Virus record (IMG/VR): IMGVR_UViG_3300046506_000224
Span: 1 to 46,674 of that record
DNA: 46,674 nt
Strand: one strand, 5' to 3'
Origin: a virus
Shown here: positions 15,312 through 22,720 of the stretch, in pieces
Layout: each line of letters opens with the position of its first letter
How positions within the stretch are numbered: the stretch's first letter is position 1
Made by a program: the position numbers and the translations under genes
Notes under the pieces: generated by a model
What the model was told of the DNA's origin: nothing
What the model saw: only the letters and a program-made list of their open reading frames with translations
Databases searched by the model: none

Positions 15312-18300
15312 CAGAATTTGACCCCTGCGAAATGGCCTTCGCGCTTGGCCTGTTTCATCGCCTGGGCGATTGCGCCGCGGTTCTCGTGGATCTGCGCCGG
15401 GGTGAGCCCGCGCGCGGTATGGTCGTGGTAGTGATAGTGCGAATCGCCGGCCGCCATCGCCTGAGGCGAGGGACGGTCATTATCGTTCAGCGCCGCCATC
15501 AGCTGGCTGTTGTCGGCCGCAGGGATGATGCGCTCGCCGGCGTGGATCTGCGCGATCATGTCGACCGGGACATCATTGGTGCCGACCGCAAGGGCCGCCA
15601 TGGTGCCGAACCCGGCTGCCGTCGCGGCCATCGATGCGCCGAACGCTGGAGCGCCGAGGTCGATCGGGAAGGGTGCCGCTGCCATCGATGCTACGCCGCC
15701 TGCGCCGGCGAGGCCGGCCAGAACGGGGATTTGCGCCGCAGCGGCGACACGTTGAGCGATTGCGGAAGCAACAAGCGCGGCAGTCTCGGCCGCGCCTCTG
15801 GTTGCAACCCCCGCTGTCGTGGCGGCCGTCTTGCCTACCTCGGTCGCCGTGTGGGCGCCGAGATGGATGCCGAGCAGGCCGAGCAGCTTGGCGAAGAAGC
15901 CAGTGTTTTCCACACCGGCACGCGTGGCGACGCCTGCCGTCGTGGCGCCTGTCTTTGCCACCTCGGCGGCGGTATGCTGGCCGGCCTGAATCGCCAGTTG
16001 CGCCCGCTGCGCTGCCGTCATGAAGATGTGGGTGACGATCCAGTTGCCGACCATCTTGGTGAGCACCTGGCTGATCGATCCCAGCAGCGAATTGTAGACG
16101 CCGAGGATCGCTTGCTTCCAGGTCTGAGTATAGCCGGCGACACCGACCAGCCCCGAAACGGTCGATCCGACGACACCATCGATATAGCTGTGATAAGCCT
16201 GCTTGACCGTCAGGATATCCTGGATCGATCGTGCATTCGCTTGGGTTTCGAGCCGCGCCTTGGCATCGGCGTAATCCTGATCAGCCTTGAGCTTGGACGC
16301 GACCGCATCTTTGTACTGCTTCGAATCCTCGGTGTAGCTATCCCTCGATCGGGTGACCTGGGCCCGCAGCAGTTCGTCCTGCTTGTTGTAGGTCACCTCC
16401 AGATCCGAGATTTCCTCGCGGTTGAGCTCCTGATGCAGCATCGCGATCTTGCGCGCGGATTCGATCTCGCCGAGCGGGTTGCCCTGCTCCTGATCGCGGA
16501 TCGCTGTCTCGGTTGTAGCGGCGTCGGATTGGCGGATCGCGCGAATCGCGGCGAGGTGCGACTTCAACTGCTCGAGTTGCTTGTTCTCGCCGTCGCGCGC
16601 GGCCTGGAACATCTGGTTTTGATGCTCGCGCTCCAGCCGCACGAAATCACGGTGGGCATCGAGATATTCGCGGGACTGATCGCCGAACTTCGATTTGATG
16701 AAGGCGAGCTTTTCGTCCCAATCCTTCTTCGTCGCGGCCCAGTTGTTGCGGTCGGCCTCGATCTGGTCGTTTAGATCGGCGAGGTGCTCCTCATAGCCCT
16801 GGCGGGCGAGCGTCTTTTGGGCCTGGTAGATCTTGGACTGAACGTCGAGCCATTCCTTCGAGCCTTTGGCGGTCAGGCCGACCTTGCTCTGCCAGAAATC
16901 GAGCTCGCGCTGGGTCTGGTCGCCAAAGAAGTCGTTGCTGAGCACCTCGGCGGCGTGGAGCTGCTCCTGCCATTCCGAAACGATGCTCGGACCCTTCTTG
17001 CCCTTGGGGCCTGGGCTGGAACGATCGCCGGCCAGCTTGCCAGCATCGGCGGCGCGGGTCGCGGCTTCCTCCGGGCTCATCACCTGACCCGCGAGCTTGG
17101 TCAGCTCGATCTGCTTGCCGAGATCGTCGATCAGACCCTTGTTGTGGGCGCGCTTGGCCACCACCAACTGATCCTGCAGCACCGATATCTTGTGCGCCTT
17201 CTCCGCTTCCGGGAGGAAGGTCTGGTAGGCGCGGGTATATTCCTCAAGCGCCTGCTTATCCCGCTTCACCGCCTCGGAATTGGCACCGCGCAGCGTGGTA
17301 TCGGCGACGATCGCCTGGGCAAGCTTGCTGGCGGAGCCGAGCAGCTGGTCGCGCTTCGACTGGTCGTTGCCTTCGGGGGTGGCGTTGAACAACGCACCGC
17401 CTGCCGATGATGCCGCGTTCAGCTTGGCGAATAGCTGGGTGAGGTTGGCCTTGCCTTCCGCCTGCGCCTGCGCCTGCGCCATCATCCCGGAGCCGGCAAA
17501 CCCGAAGCCCTGAAAAATGGCCAGCTGCTCGTTGACCTTGCCGAGCCATACCCAGAGATCGCTGAGTTTAGCGGTCAGTGCGCCGAACTGACCTTCCAGC
17601 CCGACGCCGGACGCCTTCGCATCATCCATGCGCTGTTGCAGCGCCTGGACCAGCGCGGCAACAGCCTCGTCCTTGTCGCCCATGTCCGACAGGGTGCGGA
17701 TGTGCTCCATCGTGGTGCTGTCGAGGATGCCGAGCGACGCGTTGAGGTCTTCGGCGCCCTTGACCGGATCGCGCATCGCCTCGGCCAGCGTCTTCTGGGC
17801 GTCGGCAGCCTTCTCGCCGGTCAGCTGGGCGAATATTTCGACATCGCCGGCAAGCTTGGTGACCGATTCCTGCGATCTCACACCGGCGGCGGCGAATGCT
17901 TCCGCCGCTTCAGTCGATGCAGCGACGGACTGATGGCTCCATTTTGCAGCTGCTTCGCCGGCGGCGTTGAGTTGCGAGACGGAGAGGCCGGATGCCGCGC
18001 CAACGCCGAGGGTGGACGCCAGCAGCGCGCGCTGGGCCGCTTCGTACTGGATCGTCGCGACAGTGGCGGCGCCAGCCACAACCACAACCGCGCCGATCGC
18101 GAGGCCAAGCGGCGACATGAGGGCGGTCAGGGCCGATGTCGTGTTCTCGGTTCCGGCAAGCGCCTGGGTCAGGATCATCGCCGACCCGGTCATCTTGGTG
18201 AAGCGGCCCGACAGCGCCTCGTGGACCAGGACAAGCGATTCGGTGGCCACACGGCTGTTGATGTGCGCCGCGGTGTTGGTCGTTGTCGCCGCGGTATCGG

Positions 18301-18580
18301 CTGCGGTCGCTGCCGTTTCTACGCCGGTCGCCGCCGCGTTCTGCAGTGCCGCGCCGGCCGCACCTTCGTTTGCTGCCGCCAGCCCCAACATCGCAGGCGT
18401 GATCTTGGAGAGATCGCCGCCGGTCTGTTGCAGCGCCTTCGCCATCGCGGACGCTGAGGCGTTCAGCTGATCGCCGAGGCCTGCAACCTTGCCTTTGGCT
18501 TCGTCGACCGAATCCCCGAGCGAGCGATCGACGCTACCGGTGATCGTGATTTTGACCTCGCCCTCACCTTCACTCGACAT
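15311..18580 (-). CDS. Tail length tape measure protein
   Basis: About 1089 residues. It is Ala-rich and helical throughout, with long coiled-coil regions (charged helices at about 560-720), hydrophobic segments at about 155-185 and near the C-terminus, and the common closing segment DVPVDMIAQIHAGERIIPA. The tape measure sets tail length and is ejected into the cell at infection. Two nearly identical helical segments (AEVAKTGATTAGVATRAG and TEVGKTAATTAGVATRGA) show internal duplication. I choose ATG 18580 with GAGG eight bases upstream, rather than the frame's first codon TTG 18592. It directly follows the tail chaperone pair, as in other siphophages. Confidence 0.9.
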   Translation of the reverse strand: MSSEGEGEVKITITGSVDRSLGDSVDEAKGKVAGLGDQLNASASAMAKALQQTGGDLSKITPAMLGLAAANEGAAGAALQNAAATGVETAATAADTAATTTNTAAHINSRVATESLVLVHEALSGRFTKMTGSAMILTQALAGTENTTSALTALMSPLGLAIGAVVVVAGAATVATIQYEAAQRALLASTLGVGAASGLSVSQLNAAGEAAAKWSHQSVAASTEAAEAFAAAGVRSQESVTKLAGDVEIFAQLTGEKAADAQKTLAEAMRDPVKGAEDLNASLGILDSTTMEHIRTLSDMGDKDEAVAALVQALQQRMDDAKASGVGLEGQFGALTAKLSDLWVWLGKVNEQLAIFQGFGFAGSGMMAQAQAQAEGKANLTQLFAKLNAASSAGGALFNATPEGNDQSKRDQLLGSASKLAQAIVADTTLRGANSEAVKRDKQALEEYTRAYQTFLPEAEKAHKISVLQDQLVVAKRAHNKGLIDDLGKQIELTKLAGQVMSPEEAATRAADAGKLAGDRSSPGPKGKKGPSIVSEWQEQLHAAEVLSNDFFGDQTQRELDFWQSKVGLTAKGSKEWLDVQSKIYQAQKTLARQGYEEHLADLNDQIEADRNNWAATKKDWDEKLAFIKSKFGDQSREYLDAHRDFVRLEREHQNQMFQAARDGENKQLEQLKSHLAAIRAIRQSDAATTETAIRDQEQGNPLGEIESARKIAMLHQELNREEISDLEVTYNKQDELLRAQVTRSRDSYTEDSKQYKDAVASKLKADQDYADAKARLETQANARSIQDILTVKQAYHSYIDGVVGSTVSGLVGVAGYTQTWKQAILGVYNSLLGSISQVLTKMVGNWIVTHIFMTAAQRAQLAIQAGQHTAAEVAKTGATTAGVATRAGVENTGFFAKLLGLLGIHLGAHTATEVGKTAATTAGVATRGAAETAALVASAIAQRVAAAAQIPVLAGLAGAGGVASMAAAPFPIDLGAPAFGASMAATAAGFGTMAALAVGTNDVPVDMIAQIHAGERIIPAADNSQLMAALNDNDRPSPQAMAAGDSHYHYHDHTARGLTPAQIHENRGAIAQAMKQAKREGHFAGVKF

Positions 18581-18619
18581 GGATTGCCTCAATTGTTCGG
18601 GTGGTTGGTGAGGGGATGG

Positions 18620-18892
18620 TCAGGCTTCGTATTCAGGGAGATCGAGTTCGACCTCTTCCGCCACAAAGCTGCTCGTCTCGGCGGGTGGCTCGTAGCCGAA
18701 GTACCCCGCAAGGAAGACCTCAGGCGGGGGCTGGCGGACCAGTTCGCGGCTGTAGATGTTATTCCAATCCTGCAGCGTGCCGTGGTCGAGCCAATATTCT
18801 GGCGACTGGTGGAAATAGCGGACCAGCTTCGCCAGGATGCCGTCGAAGTCTATTTCGGGGGCTTCGTCGCCCCCTTGGCTTCCCCCGCGCCG
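18620..18892 (-). CDS. Tail assembly chaperone -1 frameshift extension (GT-like product)
   Basis: In the -1 frame relative to the upstream chaperone, an open segment runs from the TGA at 18893-18895 to TGA 18620-18622. From 18856 it encodes 78 well-formed residues (EIDFDGILAKLVRYFHQSPE at the start, EELVRQPPPEVFLAGY-like middle, ending DLPEYEA). It has no ATG or GTG and no ribosome binding site near its beginning. It overlaps the end of the chaperone and fills exactly the gap to the tape measure. This is the arrangement of lambda G/GT, where a fraction of ribosomes shift -1 to make a fusion. Possible slip runs in the window are the five-base homopolymers at 18882-18886, 18870-18874 and 18857-18861. 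Confidence 0.7.
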   Translation of the reverse strand, partial: RRGGSQGGDEAPEIDFDGILAKLVRYFHQSPEYWLDHGTLQDWNNIYSRELVRQPPPEVFLAGYFGYEPPAETSSFVAEEVELDLPEYEA

Positions 18893-19233
18893 TCATCGCC
18901 CTCCGTGGGCGTGGCAGGCACCCAGCCGCCGCTCTGATAGCGGAGCACAAAGAACGCATCGAGCAGTTGGGGCGGCGCGACCGGCAATTCTTCGAATGCG
19001 GCGCGATCGATCGACGGATCGGCTGCCGAGACGCCGAGGAAGGCGAGGTCGACCAGATCGGCCATCTCGTCCTCGCTGCAATCGAGCGAGCCGCCCGACG
19101 CCGCGATGCGATCGATCAGACCGGCAGCGCCGAGTTTGCGGCACAGCGGATAGGCCTTCATGTTGAGGCGCAGCGGCAGGGCGGGCACGTCGAACGTGCG
19201 GCCACCCAGGGTCATTGGTCGTGTTTCGGTCAT
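18850..19233 (-). CDS. Tail assembly chaperone (G-like)
   Basis: 127 residues starting at ATG 19233, which overlaps the upstream stop (ATGA); the open frame extends further up but without homologous sequence. The N-terminal part (LGGRTFDVPALPLRLNMKAYP) and the acidic segment (DEMADLVDLAFLGVSAADP) resemble phage tail assembly chaperones encoded before the tape measure. The C-terminus is flexible (EGDDGAGEAKGATKPPK). Together with its -1 extension it would coat the tape measure before the tail tube polymerises. Confidence 0.75.
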   Translation of the reverse strand: MTETRPMTLGGRTFDVPALPLRLNMKAYPLCRKLGAAGLIDRIAASGGSLDCSEDEMADLVDLAFLGVSAADPSIDRAAFEELPVAPPQLLDAFFVLRYQSGGWVPATPTEGDDGAGEAKGATKPPK

Positions 19234-19598
19234 GAGGCAATCCGTTGGCCGGTGCGATGCCCGACTTCCCGGATCGTGCCGGGATGGTCGAGGCTTTCGA
19301 CGTAGATCGTCGGCAGTTCCAGCGAGGAGGAGAGGTAACGAGGGCCGAGCTTGGCGACCGCGTCGAGGAGCGCGAGGCGGTTCCAGCGGATTTCCTTGAT
19401 CGTTCCGCAAGCGAGCGGCGGCAGGAAGCGCTTGAAGCGATATTCGCGGATCTTGCGCCCGACGAACTCGACCTCTTTCGCCACCTCGGCTTCGGAGCGA
19501 CGAAACGCCGCCATGATCTTCTCGACAGGGACACCATTGGCGGTGTTCTCGAAGATCAGGCGGCGCTCCTCGCCGAGCCGTTCAAGTTCGTCGGCCAT
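19230..19598 (-). CDS. Small tail-module protein of unknown function
   Basis: 122 residues (MADELERLGEERRLIFENTA at the start). An N-terminal charged helix with VEKIMAAFRRSEAEVAKEVE, resembling an HTH-like helical pair, is followed by a mixed domain with FLPPLACGTI and RYLSSSLELPTIYVES. It lies between the tail tube and the tail chaperone genes and overlaps the latter by 4 bp. It is probably a tail assembly factor; no family is recognised. Confidence 0.6.
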   Translation of the reverse strand: MADELERLGEERRLIFENTANGVPVEKIMAAFRRSEAEVAKEVEFVGRKIREYRFKRFLPPLACGTIKEIRWNRLALLDAVAKLGPRYLSSSLELPTIYVESLDHPGTIREVGHRTGQRIAS

Positions 19599-19604
19599 GT
19601 GCTG

Positions 19605-20360
19605 TTACGCGGCCTGAGCAAACGCGAACGTGCCCAGCGTGTCGGACGCGTCGGTCGATGCCATGAAGCCGAACGTCGGCTTGGCATAATCGCCCTGCTT
19701 GGTCGAAATGGCGGCGTCGCTCGGGATGCAGTTGTTGAGCGTCAGCACGTCCTGGTCCACGCCATAGGGGAAGACCATGATGCCGGTGAATGCGCCGGCC
19801 GGACCCATCAGCGAATTGGTGATGGTCAGCTTCTCGCCCGAGGTCGAGCTCGTATAGAGATAGCTGATCTTCATGTTCTTGTTCGCGTCGGCGGTAGCGA
19901 AGGTGTAGACGCCCGCGGCGACCGAATACTGACCCGCAGCGGGGCCGGAAGCGACGCGGGTGAAGACGGTGCCATCCGACGCCAGGACAACGCCGAGATC
20001 GGTCGTCCAGGTCGAGCTGTTGGCAACGGTGATCGTGTAGGCGACGCTGCCGGGGATCGTGCCGGCCTCGTAATCCTGCTCGATGATCGTACCGGTGGTG
20101 TTGCCGACCGCGAACATGAGATCGCCGAACAGACGGGCCGAGTTCGCGCCCATCGTCACCTTGCCCGTCACCGACATGTCGCCGGCAGCGACCGCGACGG
20201 GGAGGCGATTCTCGCCCGACAGCGACTTGGTGTTGAGCTTGAAGTCGATGCTCTGATCCTGCGGCACATAGGCGCGCATCGGGGTCGGGGCAGCGACGGC
20301 GTTGATACCGAAGAAGCGGCCGGCGCCGAAGATCTTCTTGCCGGTGGTCGAGTTGGACAT
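19605..20360 (-). CDS. Major tail tube protein
   Basis: 251 residues with no signal peptide. The N-terminal part (MSNSTTGKKIFGAGRFFGIN) and PQDQSIDFKLNTKSLSG followed by TGKVTMGANSARLFGDLMF resemble siphophage tail tube proteins. A beta domain at about 104-170 (VAYTITVANSSTWTTD to ISYLYT) is shared with the DUF2460 protein and may decorate the tube. The C-terminal ~80 residues (LTITNSLMGPAGAFTGIMVF) complete the tube fold. It lies just before the tail chaperones and after the connector genes, the standard siphophage order. Confidence 0.8.
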   Translation of the reverse strand: MSNSTTGKKIFGAGRFFGINAVAAPTPMRAYVPQDQSIDFKLNTKSLSGENRLPVAVAAGDMSVTGKVTMGANSARLFGDLMFAVGNTTGTIIEQDYEAGTIPGSVAYTITVANSSTWTTDLGVVLASDGTVFTRVASGPAAGQYSVAAGVYTFATADANKNMKISYLYTSSTSGEKLTITNSLMGPAGAFTGIMVFPYGVDQDVLTLNNCIPSDAAISTKQGDYAKPTFGFMASTDASDTLGTFAFAQAA

Positions 20361-20366
20361 GGCGTA

Positions 20367-20606
20367 TTACTCCTTGGTGCCGGCGGGCTTGTCCGCCTTA
20401 GGGGTTGCAGAATCAGGCTTGTGATCGGGATCGGTCGTCGCTGGCTTGCCAGTGATAAGCGCGCCGAGGCGCCGCTTCAGGTCAGCGCAGGCGGCGTGCG
20501 CCTGGTTGTACGTCTCGACGCTGTACGAGATGGGCGGCTGCTGGATCTGCTCGGCGAACCAAGCGTCGATCTCCGCCGTGACAGCGTCGATTGGGGGCGT
20601 GGACAT
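20367..20606 (-). CDS. Small phage protein of unknown function (79 aa)
   Basis: Short, acidic-to-neutral protein (MSTPPIDAVTAEIDAWFAEQ at the start) with a Lys/Asp/Pro-rich low-complexity C-terminus (DSATPKADKPAGTKE). It lies between the tail terminator candidate and the tail tube gene. It has no recognisable domain; its position suggests a minor head-tail or tail assembly factor. Confidence 0.55.
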   Translation of the reverse strand: MSTPPIDAVTAEIDAWFAEQIQQPPISYSVETYNQAHAACADLKRRLGALITGKPATTDPDHKPDSATPKADKPAGTKE

Positions 20607-20619
20607 AATGTTCTCCGTC

Positions 20620-21048
20620 TCAGGGAATGAGCATGGTTATGGGGACGATCAGCACGGCGATGCCGTCGAGGTCGCCATTGTCCTTGTGGATCGAACCATC
20701 GATGAAGGCGCGGTAGACCAGGCCGCCGAGCGTTTGTTTCAGGCCAGGGAAAGCTGGACGGAAAGCATTCTCGACCGCGTCGAGGATATTGTTCGACTCC
20801 TCGGACGGGATTGCGGACTGGTCCTTGCCGCCGCGGTGAACGATGACCCAGTTGGCGCGCAGGGTCAGCATATCGAGTTGGTCGTCGTTCGACGTGATCG
20901 TCTCGGAGCCGTCGATCTGGTACAGCGATGGAGCGGGCGCCTTGTCCCACATCTTGAGGCGGCGCGACCGCTCCACGAACCGCTCACCAGAGCCCCAGGT
21001 CACATCGCTGAGCGCGAGCAGCGCGTCGAGGATGGCGTTCCGGTTCAT
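20620..21048 (-). CDS. Probable tail terminator / tail completion protein
   Basis: 142 residues. The N-terminal part (MNRNAILDALLALSDVTWGS), a central LYQIDGSETITSNDDQLDML and the C-terminal IDGSIHKDNGDLDGIAVLIVPITMLIP resemble siphophage tail terminator/completion proteins (lambda gpU-like) in length and strand pattern. Location between the HK97-gp10-like gene and the tail tube gene fits. The ATG overlaps the upstream stop. Confidence 0.6.
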   Translation of the reverse strand: MNRNAILDALLALSDVTWGSGERFVERSRRLKMWDKAPAPSLYQIDGSETITSNDDQLDMLTLRANWVIVHRGGKDQSAIPSEESNNILDAVENAFRPAFPGLKQTLGGLVYRAFIDGSIHKDNGDLDGIAVLIVPITMLIP

Positions 21049-21539
21049 CGGCTGACCGCCTGCTGCGCGCCACGGATGGCGGCCTCCTTGAGGCCCTCAA
21101 CGATCTCGTCAGCTTGGTCGGCGAGCGACGATCGCAGATACGATCGTTCCGGAATGACCGAACCGGGATGGTGGACAATCTTGGCGAAGATTTGCTTCCC
21201 CCCGAGCATGAAGGCCAAAGCGGACGCCTTCGACGGGACGATATCGTGGGGTGGCGTCTTGCCGCCGAATTCGTGGATCCCGGCATATTTGACATCGCCG
21301 GACGAGAAGACTTCGCCGACCACTTCGTCACCGTCGGTGTGGCTGTCCTGTTGGATCGACCTGGCGAGCTTGCCGCTACGCTGGTTCAGCACCTGCCCGT
21401 TGAGCTTGTCCTGCACGACGTGGCGCTGCAGGTTGATCGTCACCTGGCGCATTTTGGTCGCGACAAAGGCGATCACCTGAGACGGCACGGTGGGAAGGTC
21501 CGCGAGCAGCTTGCCCGCGTCGAGCCGCGCGCTCAGCAT
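21045..21539 (-). CDS. HK97 gp10-like head-tail joining protein
   Basis: 164 residues. The core matches HK97 gp10/minor tail Z-type connectors: a long N-terminal helix (KMRQVTINLQRHVVQDKLNG), the conserved VLNQRSGKLARSI and the loop VKYAGIHEFGG-TPPH, then IPERSYLRSSLADQADEI. These proteins help join the tail to the head. It is encoded between the gp6-like connector and the tail terminator candidate, with an overlap of 7 bp to the former. Confidence 0.8.
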   Translation of the reverse strand: MLSARLDAGKLLADLPTVPSQVIAFVATKMRQVTINLQRHVVQDKLNGQVLNQRSGKLARSIQQDSHTDGDEVVGEVFSSGDVKYAGIHEFGGKTPPHDIVPSKASALAFMLGGKQIFAKIVHHPGSVIPERSYLRSSLADQADEIVEGLKEAAIRGAQQAVSR

Positions 21540-22096
21540 GACGGCGCACCTGGCATGTAATTGGACAGCCGCGCCAGAACAGCCCTGTGCATCGCCTCCC
21601 GGCTGAACGCGACGGTGGTGGCACCGGAGCTCGAATGGCTCGTCTCGCCGATATGGGTCCGCGAGGCATAGGCCTCGCCAACCAGTTCGGTCACGGCAAG
21701 CGAGAGGTCGGCGGGAACGGCGGCGTAACCGGCGGTGTAGGTCACCTGGACCGGCTGGGCATAAGGCATGCGCGACCCGACCAGGATCACGGCGCGGCCA
21801 TCGGTGCAGACGCCGGCGGTCGAGCTAACCGGGCTGGTCTGGGTCGAGACAGCCTCGCCCGCCCACGCGATCGAGGCGACCGACTGGACCGGCCAGTTGC
21901 GCAGATTGAAGCGCGAGCCACCGGTGCCGCGGTACGTCTCGGTATGGGTCGCGGTCAGGATGGTGCGTTGAAGCGTCGATTCGACGAACGCCGAAACTTC
22001 GGTCACGAGATTGGTCAGCAGGGGATCGTCACCGGTGGTCGTAATGCTCAGCCACTGCTTCACAGCGGCAAGCGTGGTGAGATCCCCTGCCGCCAT
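21533..22096 (-). CDS. Head-tail connector (gp6-like)
   Basis: 187 residues. The start AAVKQWLSITTTGDDPLLTN matches the N-terminal helix of gp6/QLRG-type head-tail connectors, followed by FVESTLQRTIL and a beta region (YRGTGGSRFNLRNWPVQSVASI). The C-terminal helix pair (LAVTELVGEAYASRTHIGE) is typical. It would form a ring below the portal. Neighbouring order is capsid, coiled-coil protein, this gene, gp10-like gene. Confidence 0.8.
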   Translation of the reverse strand: MAAGDLTTLAAVKQWLSITTTGDDPLLTNLVTEVSAFVESTLQRTILTATHTETYRGTGGSRFNLRNWPVQSVASIAWAGEAVSTQTSPVSSTAGVCTDGRAVILVGSRMPYAQPVQVTYTAGYAAVPADLSLAVTELVGEAYASRTHIGETSHSSSGATTVAFSREAMHRAVLARLSNYMPGAPSC

Positions 22097-22099
22097 GGG

Positions 22100-22627
22100 T
22101 CAGCCCTTCGCGGGAACGAAGTTGAAGCCGTGATCGATGAGATCGGCCGCAGCCGCGACGGGCACGGTGACGACGCCATGGGCATCGGCGTCGTAGCTGA
22201 TGCCGCGCCACGAACAGCCGGCGCCGTCGGCGTTGCGCATTTCGGTGTGGCCGTCGTAGACGACAGGCTCGACGGGGGTTGCATCGGCAGCCGCCTTGGC
22301 CTCCGCAGCAGCCTTCTCTTCCGCCTCGGCCTTCTCGCGTGCGGCGGCTTCCTCGGCTTCCTTGGCAGCAACCGCATCGGCAGCCGTCTTGGCGTCGGCC
22401 TCTTCCTTGGCCTTGGCTTCCGCCTCAGCATTGTCGATCGCTTCGATCGCAGCGGTGATGGCGGCGACAGCGCCGGTGCGCGCATCGTTGCCCTTGGCCT
22501 TCTCGGCATCGAGCACCAATTCGAGCGATGGCTTGTCGAGCGCGGCCAGAGCCTCGGTCAGCGCCGGGATGGCCAGCGCGACGATCTCGGCGACGCGCGC
22601 CGCATCGATGGTGGTTTGATCACCCAT
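22100..22627 (-). CDS. Ala/Glu-rich coiled-coil protein with C-terminal small domain
   Basis: 175 residues. Residues about 45-115 are an uninterrupted Ala/Glu/Lys helix (AEAEAKAKEEADAKTAADAV onward) predicted as a long coiled coil. The C-terminal ~55 residues form a compact segment (EMRNADGAGCSWRGISYDAD; DLIDHGFNFVPAKG) like small domains in other phage head proteins. It is encoded between the capsid terminator and the gp6-like connector. It could be a head fibre or connector-associated protein; the function is unknown. Confidence 0.55.
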   Translation of the reverse strand: MGDQTTIDAARVAEIVALAIPALTEALAALDKPSLELVLDAEKAKGNDARTGAVAAITAAIEAIDNAEAEAKAKEEADAKTAADAVAAKEAEEAAAREKAEAEEKAAAEAKAAADATPVEPVVYDGHTEMRNADGAGCSWRGISYDADAHGVVTVPVAAAADLIDHGFNFVPAKG

Positions 22628-22642
22628 CGGAAATCTCCTTGG

Positions 22643-22675
22643 AAAAATGGCCCCGCAGTTTGCCGCCGCGGGGCC
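22643..22675 (-). terminator. Leftward terminator/attenuator after the capsid gene
   Basis: An eight-base stem GGCCCCGC/GCGGGGCC is followed on the minus strand by ATTTTTCC. It lies 46 bases after the capsid stop and just before the next start. It probably reduces expression of connector and tail genes relative to the capsid, with read-through for the rest of the operon. A weaker CCCAGG/CCTGGG hairpin lies between it and the capsid stop. Confidence 0.65.
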
Positions 22676-22720
22676 AGGTAACCCCAGGCCAAAGGGAGGT
22701 TAAACCTGGGAGGGGAGGGA

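Noticed and set aside
15191-16774. 527-codon plus-strand open frame
   Set aside because: Antisense to the tape measure and tail protein genes. Low-complexity Arg/Gly-rich translation without motifs.
21587-22681. 364-codon plus-strand open frame across the connector genes
   Set aside because: Antisense to three minus-strand genes with recognisable families or good coupling; composition is that of a shadow frame.
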